Notes under the pieces: model-generated | Seen by the model: only the letters and a program-made list of their open reading frames with translations | Databases searched by the model: none | Told to the model about the DNA's origin: nothing | NCBI RefSeq assembly: GCF_000350225.1 | Contig: NW_005179015.1 | Coordinates: forward strand, 438,176 to 502,175 | DNA: 64,000 nucleotides | Reading direction: 5' to 3' | DNA from: Chondrus crispus | Lineage: Eukaryota > Rhodophyta > Florideophyceae > Gigartinales > Gigartinaceae | In this document: positions 55,005-64,000 of the stretch, in pieces | Numbering within the stretch: position 1 is the stretch's first letter | Layout: the number at the start of each line of letters is the position of its first letter | Made by a program: the position numbers and the translations under genes

Positions 55005-56943
55005 CAATGCTGAAGAGCGCAGTCGTCGGTTGCTGAGGCGGCGTCGACGGGATCACGTCTCTTGCGCAACTGATCTCGTGGTGTGGATAAGTGATTCGAA
55101 TATCCGAAAGGCAGACAACCTCAGCCTATTTAACGACGGCTACGATTATTAGGTCATGAAAATCCAATTCAAGAAGAGGCAGTCAATGAACAGGCCAGCC
55201 ATCTGACTAGGGGGTCCGTGATAGTGTGGGAGATTTTGCGTTTAGTGGGGCGATCGTGATCTTTTTTGCGGCAAAAGGGGGTGAAATGGCTTTTCTTGTA
55301 GTGTGGAGGGGGTGACGCGATCAAATTTGCTGAGGCACCCATCCGATTGAGAAATTTTTTGTAGGGATCGTATGGGTGACGTCTTCAACATGGGGATGAC
55401 AGAAAATAATTTGGTTGTTCGTGAGGGGCGACAGAATCTGAACACGCGGTCAAAGTTCATTCGAATGAAAACGAATCTGAGGGGCGAGAAACAACAGAAC
55501 CAGAATTTTTGGAGTCTCATCCATCCTCCGTCGGCCTCGAAACAAATTGCCTGGCACGCAAAGGACACACAGAAAGCTGGATAAATGAGACGTACAAGCT
55601 ATACTTGCATAACACACTTGTGTAGCAGTCAGAGGGAGATGTTGGAGGGGGACAACTTGTTGCGGTTATGAGAGAATAGAATTAACAACGACATGCGCCA
55701 GATAACAAGTGATGCTTTCAACCAGGAAGAAGAAGCCTTTCCTCTAAGAACCGTCCACCAACGATCGGCTGAAAAAAGCACTCCCACACTTTTGAAATTG
55801 ACATTGGCATCGTTTGAGGAACGCCGAGTGTGTCTCCCTCCCTAAAACCTGGCCAGGTTTCATGTTAATGTCGCTATTCGTGTCGCCGCCGCCAACGTTG
55901 TGCCCAGCCACCACTGCACCGCTCTTACGGGACATGGCAGATTTTTAACGCCTTCTCCGCACACCGGACCCCTTGAACCTTCCGATCCATAATATTTCTT
56001 CTCCACCATGGGCCCGCTGCTTTTGTTTCCATCGAGTAAGACTCCTAAACTCTTTGGCATAACGATCGGTCTCAAACAAATGCCACTGCCAACACAGATA
56101 TATACCGCACTGTTCTTTGCTTCGGCGGCTGCACTCAAAACTTCAACCCATCTCATTGGAATTTGTAAGGCGAAATGGAGACGGCAACCGCCCCAAACTG
56201 ACCCCAACATTTGCCAGATTTGAGTATGTTCACGCGACCATGCCACAACGGCCGACCGCTAGAAAGCTTCGCTAACTTGTTGTTATCGCTTGCGAAGAGG
56301 GGCTGTTGATATAACAAGTACATTGCTGGAGCCTCTACTTTAGAGCTGATGACAGGACAAGTAATCCACTTAACGCTCCGTCTTACCTGCCACGTCTTGT
56401 ACATGAGTGCATAAAAGTCTAACCTAGTGGTGCTCCCCCTGACCCTTTGTCGCACCAAAATAAACCATGTTCGTGGCTCCCGTCAATTGATTCACCGTCC
56501 TTCGAAAGTTGCCTCTGTCGCGCCACGATAGAACGTTGCAATGCAGGGACCATCCTGCCACACAAAGGCGTGGCCGAAGCCGGGCATGGCAGATTATTCA
56601 GTTTGTTCGTCTGGCCGTGGACATGCGTTGTCATGAAGGCAGTTTTTCAGATGCACAGCCCTGGGAAAAATTCGACGTCGAACACTCGCTTCTTATCGGT
56701 TGAGCCGGCACCTCTCACGGCAGTGATGTTAAGATTCAACCAGAACTGGGTTTCCGTGAAAATGGAGCATAAATGTGGGCTCCTGTCAAGGACGGCTCAC
56801 TGGATTTACGCAGACGACGTGTGGCGGGGCTACTGCCGCATATGCAACTTCCGGCATGTGCGAGGTCCGGATATGCAAGCCCATGGCGTGCAAGTGCCCA
56901 GACCCCGGGCACAGCGAGTGGCACTTTTGCTCGTAGCTGCAAT
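55005..56943. other. 1.9 kb with no gene recognised
   Basis: Lower GC than the uvrC segment. Frames on both strands are short and broken. On the minus strand pieces such as CVGSGICLRPIVMPKSLG and PMVEKKYYGSEGSRG (about 55960-56150) look protein-like but are interrupted every 50-130 codons. They could be a decayed gene downstream of the accessory gene; I cannot assign it. Confidence 0.35.
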
Positions 56944-58611
56944 TCATGCAGGTCCTATCCTCTTCCTCTTACAATTTGAGAACATCTGGGTGCTCATATC
57001 GCGATATGATTCGAGAGCTTTCTCGTAGCGCTCCTTCGCCACCTCGACAAAGGGTGTTTTCGACTCATCACCAACGGCCAACTTTTTGGCTCTTTCCAAC
57101 GCCATAAGTGATGCTTCGACAATAGCAAACATTGAGCTATTCTCCTCCCATACGTCAATACGAGCAGACGGTGCATTAACTGGGGTTGAGTTATTGGCCG
57201 CAGTAGTTGCCGGACCAGAAAGCGAAGACACCACCTTTCCAATCGACGCAACGTGCTTTTCCATAATGTCCATCATATCAACGCTGCTCCTCCTCTTCCT
57301 CCTACTATCTGCTACAGCCCTAATGCTATCTTCCCGCCCCTCACTCTCCCTTCCCCCCTTGTCAAAGTTTTGCATATCTACGCCCCTCACGCCGCATTCG
57401 AAACCCCCGTCCAATATTGTTTTGGACGTCACCTCCACGAAATAAGTGTCTTGATGCGGCGTCCCCATTCTTGCAACAACAAACAAAATAAGAGCACGTT
57501 TTGAGGCAGCATATAGATTTTCGCCATTACGCGGCAAAAAGTGAACGAAGCGCTCCGGGTCGTTTTGACCAGAACGGGACTACTTGCTCAGGGCTGTCGT
57601 GAAAAGCGCTTTCGAGTCTCGAAAGTGTTCTTTCAACACATCGGCGCATCTATAGCATAGTGAAGAGGCAGAGGGGTCAGCTTCGTCGACGTGGTCCTGT
57701 AGAGAAAATCGAAAACAAACCGAATCATCGTTAAACCGTTCCTCAATCTTCCGCCAAAAGCTGTCCCTTGTCGTACCCCCGTCCAATTCCGCCCTTCTCA
57801 ACTCTTGGCCTAACCTAAAATGCATACTGCGTGCCACCTCATCATCCCTCATTAAAACAGCCAACCGAGCGAATTCCGAAAGTGAAAAATTGGGCCTAGG
57901 ACGCTCTGATTCATAGCCTTCTAGGTCTTCTGCACATACGACTGAATCCCTTCTATTTGCACTGTTAATGGGCTTGTCGTTCTTGTCGAACTTGTCCCCT
58001 ATCTTGAGCAAATACGCCTTTGTGGAGGAAAAACTTGGTGCCTCTATCCAGTCTTCCCCACCGTCAGCAAAGCTGTGTAAAAATGACCTCCAATCTTCAC
58101 ATTTTGGGTTCGACTCAAACTTTGCCATTAAATTTGTTCCTTTCTTTTCATGGTACTGCAAACGCTTTAAACAACGAAATATCAGCGCTTCCTTGTTCCT
58201 TCCTAATTTTAAATTCCAAAACGAGCACACCTCCCTCAACTTCCCTTTCTTTCTTTGGCAGAGATATGTATAGATTTTGGATATCTCTGAAACATCTGCA
58301 TTGGGATCCTTCAAAGCATAGTTTGCATCATGTTTATCCGTTGTGCCATCTTGTCCAGACGAGTTCGGGTTCGATGGTGGAGTCCCTTCACCCTGAAGAT
58401 TGGAGGGATCAGTCTCTGACTCGGAAAGAGACAGAAGAAGCCGGGCCTCCGGTACGCCCTCACACGTTCGAGGGGAGCACGGTAACTGGGAGATGCGCTG
58501 GTTTGAGGTTGGGGCTAGTGAGGAATTCATGGGGGCCTTCTTGGATATCCCTGTTGTTATCCTTGCAATGCGCGGGGAGCGGCGCGGAGAATATCGGTCG
58601 GCAGCGACCAT
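56944..58611 (-). pseudogene. PH1 accessory Myb/SAP-like protein, one nonsense codon
   Basis: Frame from ATG 58611 (MVAADRYSP, GCCATGG context) to TAG 56944, 555 codons, interrupted once by TAG at 57580-57582. The stop falls in ALSK*SRSGQND, where a Trp codon (TGG) is the obvious ancestor. Features: basic RRSPRIA motif at the N-terminus; a Ser/Pro-rich linker; a SAP-like helix pair (KLREVCSFWNLKLGRNKEALIFRCLKRL); a Myb/trihelix-like segment (ELDGGTTRDSFWRKIEERFN) and a long conserved-looking block through DPERFVHFLPRNGE; and a C-terminal helical tail. DNA-binding accessory proteins of this kind work with Harbinger transposases, and it converges on the transposase inside the same TIRs. The assignment is from motif resemblance only. 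Confidence 0.62.
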
Positions 58612-58927
58612 GGCTGCGTAAACGGAGGAGCTCGGAGCAGATTGCACAGGAGAAGGACTTCGGGATGGCAAATGTTGTGGCGATAGAAACAGTTGTGCTT
58701 CCCTGTGATCCCTCGTCGTGCTTGGAGGACCAAAGTTTGGACATCTGGAGGGCAAACAAAATAGTCCGCCAATTCGTAAGTGTACAGTCAGTCAAACGAG
58801 CCAATATGACCTCGACAACTGTCCCAAAGGCGTAAGTTACACTAATGTCATCTGTAAGAGGTAGTTTCTTCGAATTTATTAAATATTAAACTACCAGAAC
58901 CAATCAAAGTAAAGCAAGTGTTTTTTT
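58612..58927. other. Promoter-side interval of the PH1 accessory gene
   Basis: About 315 bases between the accessory gene ATG and the right TIR. The accessory frame stays open upstream of its ATG on the minus strand to about 58755. The last 90 bases are A/T-rich (about 58840-58927) and would contain its promoter. No clear TATA box. Confidence 0.4.
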
Positions 58928-58958
58928 CGGGCAAGCACGCGCTTGTTAAGACACACCC
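58928..58958 (-). repeat. PH1 right terminal inverted repeat
   Basis: Reverse complement begins GGGTGTGTCTTAACAAGCGC and matches the left TIR at 28 of 31 positions. Followed by the TCA target copy at 58959-58961. Confidence 0.8.
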
Positions 58959-58961
58959 TCA

Positions 58962-59008
58962 CTCCTCAAGGGTGAGTGAACGCGGACGTTCACTCTTGAG
59001 GAGGGGGC
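58962..59008 (+). repeat. Second copy of the Gy3-end hairpin and purine tract
   Basis: CTCCTCAAGGGTGAGTGAACG and CGTTCACTCTTGAGGAG fold on each other, followed by GAGGAGGGGGCCG and then TGTGCCATAACGG. The right half and tract match 45743-45775 almost base for base. TGTGCCATAACGG could be the start of a Gy3-type 3' LTR. Confidence 0.65.
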
Positions 59009-59177
59009 CGTGTGCCATAACGGCGGTTCAGATTAGATTTAGATTAGATCAATACGGGCCACACACTCGCACACGTGTACCCACACGTGTGCGGGGCGCG
59101 CAAGTGGACACACACACGTGTACTACACGTGTATGAGGCGCGCATCCCCACGAGTACACGTGTACCCACACGTGTAC
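59009..59177. promoter_or_regulatory. Cluster of ACACGTGT palindromes
   Basis: About six copies of ACACGTGT or a one-base variant lie within some 110 bp (59070-59180). Dense G-box/E-box palindromes are expected in a promoter or enhancer; the Gy1 LTR has a comparable cluster. Confidence 0.5.
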
Positions 59178-59655
59178 TGTCAGCACGGGACGGCCCACGC
59201 TGACTACAGTAGCTCTACAGTACAGTCCGTACTGAACTGTAGAATGTTAGGGTTGATTGTATATTAAATAACGGAGCAGACCGGCGGCGGTGAGGGGGAC
59301 AAGCACAGACTTGTCCACGAACGACCGCCTAGGTCCGTCTTCCAGCTTAACTAACACGGGCGATCCGCCTTCGCGCGCGTTAACCGGGACAAAGCGGGTA
59401 GGGGACAGCCGCGTACGCGAGCGAGCCTAGATCCGCCTCCGCCCGTCAGCGCTGGTACGTTACCCAGCGCTGCTCCGGGGCGTCGAGGCGTAGATCGGCC
59501 CGCGCGAACGCTCGTCCCCGACCGTCCCGCTCTACTACGCTACCAGGGCCCGCTTCCCTGTCTCGTTAGCTGTGTGTTCTCCCCGTCTTCTCGCCCTCCG
59601 AAAGGGTCTCGGTCGAGCTCAAGCATACACCTCTCTACGTCAGGGAGGTGTTTAT
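59178..59655 (+). repeat. Left arm of a hairpin-rich inverted repeat pair
   Basis: About 480 bp whose reverse complement is found, diverged, at 60470-60936. Conserved blocks include TGTATATTAAATA, GACCGGCGGCGGTG, GACAAGCAC-GACTTGTC, CTCCGCCTCCGCCCGTC, GGGGCGTCGAGG and GGGTCTCGGTCGA. The arm is a string of small stem-loops (for example 59450-59475, 59620-59655, 59210-59247), several of which differ between the arms by changes on both sides of the stem. No coding seen. Confidence 0.7.
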
Positions 59656-60218
59656 GCTACAGTGTCGCCCGATGGATAAGACACCTACACCGGCCCGGTC
59701 GCAACGAAAGCCGATGGCACCAACAACAAACAAAAGAACCAATACAAGAGCCCGATAACTCCATTCGTCACAATGCGGATCGCAATCAGGCACCGTGGAA
59801 CCAACACAAGGTAAGGGAATAGAAATAGAGATAGAAATAGAAATGGATAGGTGAAATAAAGGGAAAGGAAAGGGAACCCCCGAGCGCAAAGGATAACGTA
59901 ATCTGTGGTAAAAGGGAGCGTCTTGGGAAAGACGGACTTCGACCAAGGCGATATTCAACTCTGGCAACTCGGGTTGGCTTTACTGACTTGGTGGTCAGAG
60001 GGCTAAGGTATGTATCGCCCCGCCGGAGCCACTACAGTAGCTCTCGGCGCTAGATCCTAGATCTAATCTAATGTTAAATAACTAATCTGCAACTAATTAA
60101 AATTAATGATTAAAATAATAAAGTGAAATAATTTTCACTTGTCACCCCCCCAATTTGTCATACCCCTCAATTCCTTTTCTTTTCACCCCCTCACGGTGCA
60201 GCCGGTTATTGCACTACA
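59656..60218 (-). repeat. LTR fragment of the Gy2/Gy4 family between the arms
   Basis: 563 bp matching the last 60% of the Gy4-type LTR (TGCCCGATGG-like start, GGTATGTATCGCCCCGCCGGAGCC, end TTATTGCACTACA). The beginning of the LTR is missing at the junction with the left arm. Confidence 0.85.
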
Positions 60219-60469
60219 GTTTTTGCTCAGCAAGCACTTGTAGGCAGGCGTGAAGCGATAGACTGCAATGGGCCGTCGGAGCCAGCAACCGCAAACGGCG
60301 CAGGGGCCGGAGCGACGTCGACAGTCAAGGCGGAGAAAACGAGGCGTCGAGGGTGGGGTTTTCGCAGTGGGTGTTAAAGGCGTGGCGGAGATGCGGGGAT
60401 AGATGTTCGGGGCGAGAGGGGATGGGATGAGACGAGAACGCGGGAGATGGGGAGGAAGAGATGAGGGTA
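60219..60469. other. Central spacer
   Basis: 251 bp, G/A-rich from 60340 onward, no coding or repeat recognised. Confidence 0.4.
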
Positions 60470-60936
60470 ATTGTAGCGTAAACATCCCCAGCGATAGGGG
60501 TGTATGCACAGTTCGACCGAGACCCTGGAGGAGGGCGAGAAGGCGGGGTGAAGCGGGACACCAGCTAACGGCACCGGGCAGCGGGCCCGGGTAGCGTGGT
60601 AGAGCGGGACGGGGAGGACGCTGGCACGCACGAGCGGTTCAACACCTCGACGCCCCGGCGCGGTACTGGGTAACGATCCAGTACCGACGGGCGGAGGCGG
60701 AGCTGGCTCGCGGGCGTGCCGCGCGCGTTCTCAACCCGCGCTCGGTGCCGCTCTAAGGTAATTAGCGAGCATTACCTTAGAATAAGCGGGAAGTCGGACC
60801 TTGACGGTCGGTGGGTGACAAGTCCGTGCTTGTCCTCCTCCACCGCCGCCGGTCCGCTCCATATTTAATATACAAAACAATCTATAACACTACAGTACCG
60901 AAGTACTGTAGTGTTGCGGCTAGTCCAAGCCGCATA
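60470..60936 (-). repeat. Right arm of the inverted repeat pair
   Basis: Inverted, diverged copy of the left arm. It ends outward with the hairpins AACACTACAGTAC-CGAA-GTACTGTAGTGTT (60886-60915) and GCGGCT-AGCCGC. An inner stem, TAAGGTAAT ... AATTACCTTA (60751-60779 region), has no base-level match in the left arm but sits at the equivalent place as another stem. Confidence 0.7.
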
Positions 60937-61859
60937 TCTCACCGACCGAGAGCGCACAGGACCCGCGTGATAACCTCTAGTTTACATTTGCGTTTCCACT
61001 TGCTGCCTCGATACCTACATTTCTTATCAGCGATCTCTATCTTATTATCTTGGTGAATGCCGAGCGGGTCTCGGATCGCATGCTGTCGGCAGTGTCGGAA
61101 TGGATTCGATCCTGCGGGCCCGTTGCCGACGACTCCGAAGCCGCCACCCAGGACCCCTACCGTTCGCGCTCCCCCTGTCGTCCTCCCGATTCCCTCCTGC
61201 GTCCTGCCTTGCCGTTCGCGTACCTGGCTTTTCTCTCAAGCCTGCAGTGCTCCTCACTCCTGCGCCCGACCGCACCCGCGTGTTCCAAACGTTCTCCTGC
61301 AGCCTGCCACCACAGCGCCCATGCGCGCGGCGCTCCTACCTCCAGCCGTCTCTCCCCGTTGCTTCGCTCTCTCCAACGGTCCCGGTCTCGCCTACACCCG
61401 CGGGACGGCTTTCCCGCCCGCCACTGTCGGTCAGCGGCGGGCAGCCAAACTGTGCGCGCACAGTTTGGGTGATTCGATCCTGGGATCTAGGCGCATGTCC
61501 ACGGAGCTGCCACGTGTGGCGTAGAAACCTGATATCCGAAGGGCAACAGTACAGTTGTGAATAAGTCCATTTATGAATCATATATCGAATGGGCGTTCGA
61601 GGAAATTGCATTTATCGGTGTGATCGCATTATGAAAGAATGCAGATATAGACGGGAAATGTACCAGGCAAGTATTTAATTGTAAATGCTCAATTGCAAAG
61701 AAGAGCTCGCGACCATAGCAGGGGCGCAGTAATCTCGAGGCAGAGACCCCATAAATAGCGGATAGATGACTACGAGGCAAGGGAGAACAGGGGGATAAGC
61801 AATTAGCAGGCAAAGAACAAAAGACTTTCTTCTAGGGAACTGGCGACAGTTCCCGGGCA
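60937..61859. other. No gene recognised
   Basis: C-rich plus-strand segment (61120-61440) with overlapping frames of no recognisable content, then A/T-richer DNA. Confidence 0.4.
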
Positions 61860-62204
61860 CTTGTGCTCTCCCACTTTCTTCGTAGTAGCAGAACCCTATT
61901 GTTAGGTCAGTCGAGGTTGAGGTGGTAGAAGATAGACCGTGAGCTTCAAGGTAAAGCGTTTTGCTCAGCAAGAAAAGTTGAAGGTCGGTGGCTCGCCTGC
62001 CGATTCCGTGCCTTCAGTTTATTGTAGAAGGATGGGTATTTATACTAAATTTCCAAAGGTAGTCAGGGTCAGTTCGGTCGTGAAATATTCCTCTCCATTT
62101 TCAAATCAATGGTCAATTAATACCCGAATACATTTAGCATTATTTTCATTAGTATGGTCCACGAAATGCATTAAGGATGTCTATCAGGTTCTCCATGCAC
62201 AACA
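61860..62204 (-). repeat. Gy5 3' LTR (left boundary uncertain)
   Basis: On the minus strand a TGTTGTGCATGGAG start at 62204 follows a purine-rich stretch, then TATAAATA (62037-62044) and AATAAA (62018-62023) occur in U3-R order. The left end is not fixed because the partner LTR lies outside the window; 61860 is a guess. Confidence 0.45.
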
Positions 62205-62220
62205 GTCCCCCATGGCGTCC
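62205..62220 (-). promoter_or_regulatory. Gy5 polypurine tract
   Basis: The minus strand reads GGACGCCATGGGGGAC immediately before the TGTTGTGC LTR start and right after the chromodomain stop. Confidence 0.5.
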
Positions 62221-64000
62221 TTACATGCCAAGAGAGGATTTATCACAACGCAGGCTTCCATTATTGCGACGATGCTTTAGAAATTCGCGAACTTTCGTTG
62301 GGACATCTTCAAACATAACATCGAGAGGCTCCCAGGAATCAACAGCAGATGTTAATCCTTTCCAACTGACAAGTACTTCGAAATTATTAGAAGTCTCCCG
62401 GATGTCCCTGATCTTCTCGACTGAATACGACATTCGGTCCGTAAAGTCGGCAACTTCCTTCATTTGGACCTTGGTTCCAACTAAGGAGTCAACATAGGGA
62501 CGTATACGACATATGTGGGTTACTTGAGTAGTTCCAAGTAGGAGATGTTCTACTTCAATCGTGTAATCGGATAAAATACGAGACACTCGACGAGGTCCCA
62601 TCCATTTTGTAGACATCTTAGTTCGAGGTCCGAGAATGCGTGCGACAAGAACATAATCCCCGACAACTGGTTTGTATGATAGAATATGCGTTCTCGCGTT
62701 ATGAAATTCGATAGCGTTTTTTCGTGTGCTGTCAAGCTTTTCCCCAACATGCTTGTGCATGTCATCCAGAGAGTCATGGAACGTTTGTATGTTCAACTTC
62801 TGCAAGGGTCGTACTGCATCTATATTACGAACTTTCCGCATCTTTGATTCTGCTAATGCAACGGTCATAGGATTTCCAGAATGCTATCCGGTATGTACTG
62901 TGTAAGGTGCGCGGTTACTAAGACGTCGTGACGGGGAATTGTTGATAATACTCTGAATTGCAGGTACAGACTTCGGCCATTGTGCTTCAGGTGTCATAAT
63001 CTCAGTACTATATGCCCGTAGTACGCGAAGTACTTGCCTAGAAACTGATTCGACTGTTCCATTTGACCATGGGGCATAAGCGGTTGAAAAACGGTGCTTA
63101 ACCCCAAGGGCATCTGCTAAACGTTCCATTACTTTGTTCAGAAAGGGAGGCCCTTGGTCCGAAAACCACTGCAGCACTGGTACGAATGTAGTAAAGTATT
63201 CCATTAAAACCTCAGAAGTTGTAGCTGCATCGGCATGCCTACATGCACGCAATGTCACATAACCAGAGAAGTCATCCTTCAGTATTAGGGTGTATTCATG
63301 CCCAGAAACTGATTCTCCGATAAAGAGAAAATCAAAATGTAGCAGCTCAGAGACTCTTTCAGCATGTATATGCTGACCAAGCGGACGCGGTACTTTGGAT
63401 CCAGTTGCAGAGATTATGCAAACAAAGCAGCTTTGTACAAAAGCCTTAACATCAGATTCCAAAGTGGACCATATGACCTTTTCCTTAATAATCTGGGTCG
63501 TTGGATGAATTCCTCTGTGTCCCCCCATTCCACAATGTGCAGAAACACATATACGTAGTTGTAACTCTTGATCATCATCTGGTATATATAGTTTTCCATC
63601 TGAATTTCTCCATAGTTCATCTGATAGAACAAATCCACTGCCTTCACGTGGAAGCGTTTTTCCTTGAGATAATTCTATCACATGACTAGATGAGAGTTCA
63701 GGGAGATCCTCGGTTATAATAGGTACCTTCAGCATAGAAATTCGGTGAGCGGGAGTCTCAGAGAATCCAGGTGCAGCCCAGCGGGTGAGTATGTCCGCCC
63801 ATATGTTCTGCTCTCCTGGTATATGTTCAATTGTAAAATTAAATTCAGCAAATCGAAGAGCCCAGCGTTTAGTCTTGTGTACAACATGGCGAGCGACATT
63901 TGCATTATACCTTGTAGGAGATAGCATGTATATAATATTCTTGTGGTCCGTGAACAGGGAGAATTCTCTGCAAGCCGCTAGTATGTGAGCTAAGCGGATG
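62221..64000 (-). pseudogene. pol: Gy5 pol 3' part: RNase H-integrase-chromodomain
   Basis: A fifth Gypsy element of a lineage distinct from Gy1-4, running off the right edge. At the edge the frame encodes the end of RNase H (LFTDHKNIIYML, then RWALRFAEFNFTIEHIPG). Integrase has an H2C2 module (HCGMGGHRG ... CFVC), a first Asp in HFDFLFIGE, second Asp in WFSDQGPPF and Glu in NGTVES. An in-frame TAG at 62884-62886 interrupts the C-terminal part. Beyond it the frame continues with a GPRTKMSTKWMGPRRV SH3-like fold and a chromodomain (YSVEKIRDIRE ... VSWKGL ... DSWEPL) ending at TAA 62221. Lower GC than the rest of the window. Confidence 0.88.

Larger units (their letters stand above)
50277..58958. 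mobile_element. PH1: PIF/Harbinger-like transposon with internal cargo
   Basis: Termini GGGTGTGTCTTAAC... form 31 bp inverted repeats with 28 matches (50277-50307 and 58928-58958), flanked by the 3 bp direct repeat TCA (50274-50276 and 58959-58961). A 3 bp target duplication, G-rich termini and an internal DDE transposase of the Harbinger type agree with PIF/Harbinger. Inside are the transposase (plus strand), a Myb/SAP-like accessory gene (minus strand, convergent) and about 5 kb of other DNA between them, including a uvrC pseudogene and an assembly gap. At 8.7 kb it is longer than the usual 3-6 kb. Both element genes are broken, so it cannot move on its own. Confidence 0.75.

Noticed and set aside
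12185-60218. LTR fragments at 12185-12471 and 59656-60218 as two ends of one split LTR
   Set aside because: About 100 bp of LTR between the two pieces is missing and the flanking five bases do not match (GTTGT versus GTTTT).
59178-60936. Possible hammerhead-type ribozyme (retrozyme) in the structured arms
   Set aside because: The conserved CTGATGA...GAAA core was not found in either arm or orientation.
61100-61485. Two GATTCGATCC motifs resembling a tRNA B box
   Set aside because: No A box at suitable distance and no cloverleaf could be drawn; not called as tRNA or SINE.
60221-61973. 14-base match TTTTGCTCAGCAAG at about 60222 and 61959
   Set aside because: Single short match without extension; could be chance.
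1-64000. CRISPR arrays, rRNA, tRNA genes
   Set aside because: No spaced identical repeats, rRNA-like conserved blocks or credible tRNA folds were seen.

Overview
This window is a eukaryotic nuclear locus made almost entirely of transposable elements stacked inside one another. Evidence: five Ty3/Gypsy-type retroelements with chromodomain integrases, one PIF/Harbinger-like DNA transposon, TATA/AATAAA-type signals, no operons and no bacterial ribosome-binding sites. The host is not identifiable from sequence alone. A GC-rich alga (red alga or stramenopile) is my best guess, because a decayed bacterial-type uvrC and a TE-associated Myb/SAP-like protein are present; this is inference. A 108-base N run (53361-53468) shows a draft assembly, so homopolymer frameshifts may be errors.

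Layout. (1) 482-11256: a Myb/trihelix (NAM-like) gene split by Gy1, a 9.7 kb minus-strand Gypsy element (895-10612; 667 bp LTRs; target duplication AGTAC). (2) 12472-45763: an old, decayed Gypsy element (Gy3, plus strand) whose reading frame is cut twice. Gy2 (12868-26992, duplication CGAAC) sits upstream of its protease. Gy4 (31010-45390, 14.4 kb, duplication ATACC) sits between its integrase and chromodomain. Removing each insertion with one duplication copy restores the Gy3 frame. Gy2 and Gy4 are one family, with LTRs that begin and end in an 11 bp perfect inverted repeat. (3) 45764-50276: no convincing gene; possibly the Gy3 3' region. (4) 50277-58958: an 8.7 kb PIF/Harbinger-like element (PH1) with 31 bp terminal inverted repeats and a TCA target duplication. 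It carries a broken transposase, a broken Myb/SAP-like accessory gene and, between them, non-transposon sequence: a truncated host-like gene and a uvrC pseudogene. (5) 58959-60936: ACACGTGT-rich DNA, then two diverged hairpin-rich arms in inverted orientation around an LTR fragment. (6) 61860-64000: the 3' end of a fifth, different Gypsy element (Gy5), running off the window on the minus strand.

Three things stand out. Gy2 has an inside-out architecture: two complete LTRs in one orientation enclose an opposite-orientation gag-pol flanked by two complementary LTR halves. Gy4 has an intact 643-codon ORF of unknown family, antisense to pol, between pol and the 3' LTR. PH1 appears to be a Harbinger element that captured gene fragments. 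Almost every coding region is broken by nonsense codons or single-base indels; the exceptions are Gy1 gag and the Gy4 antisense ORF.
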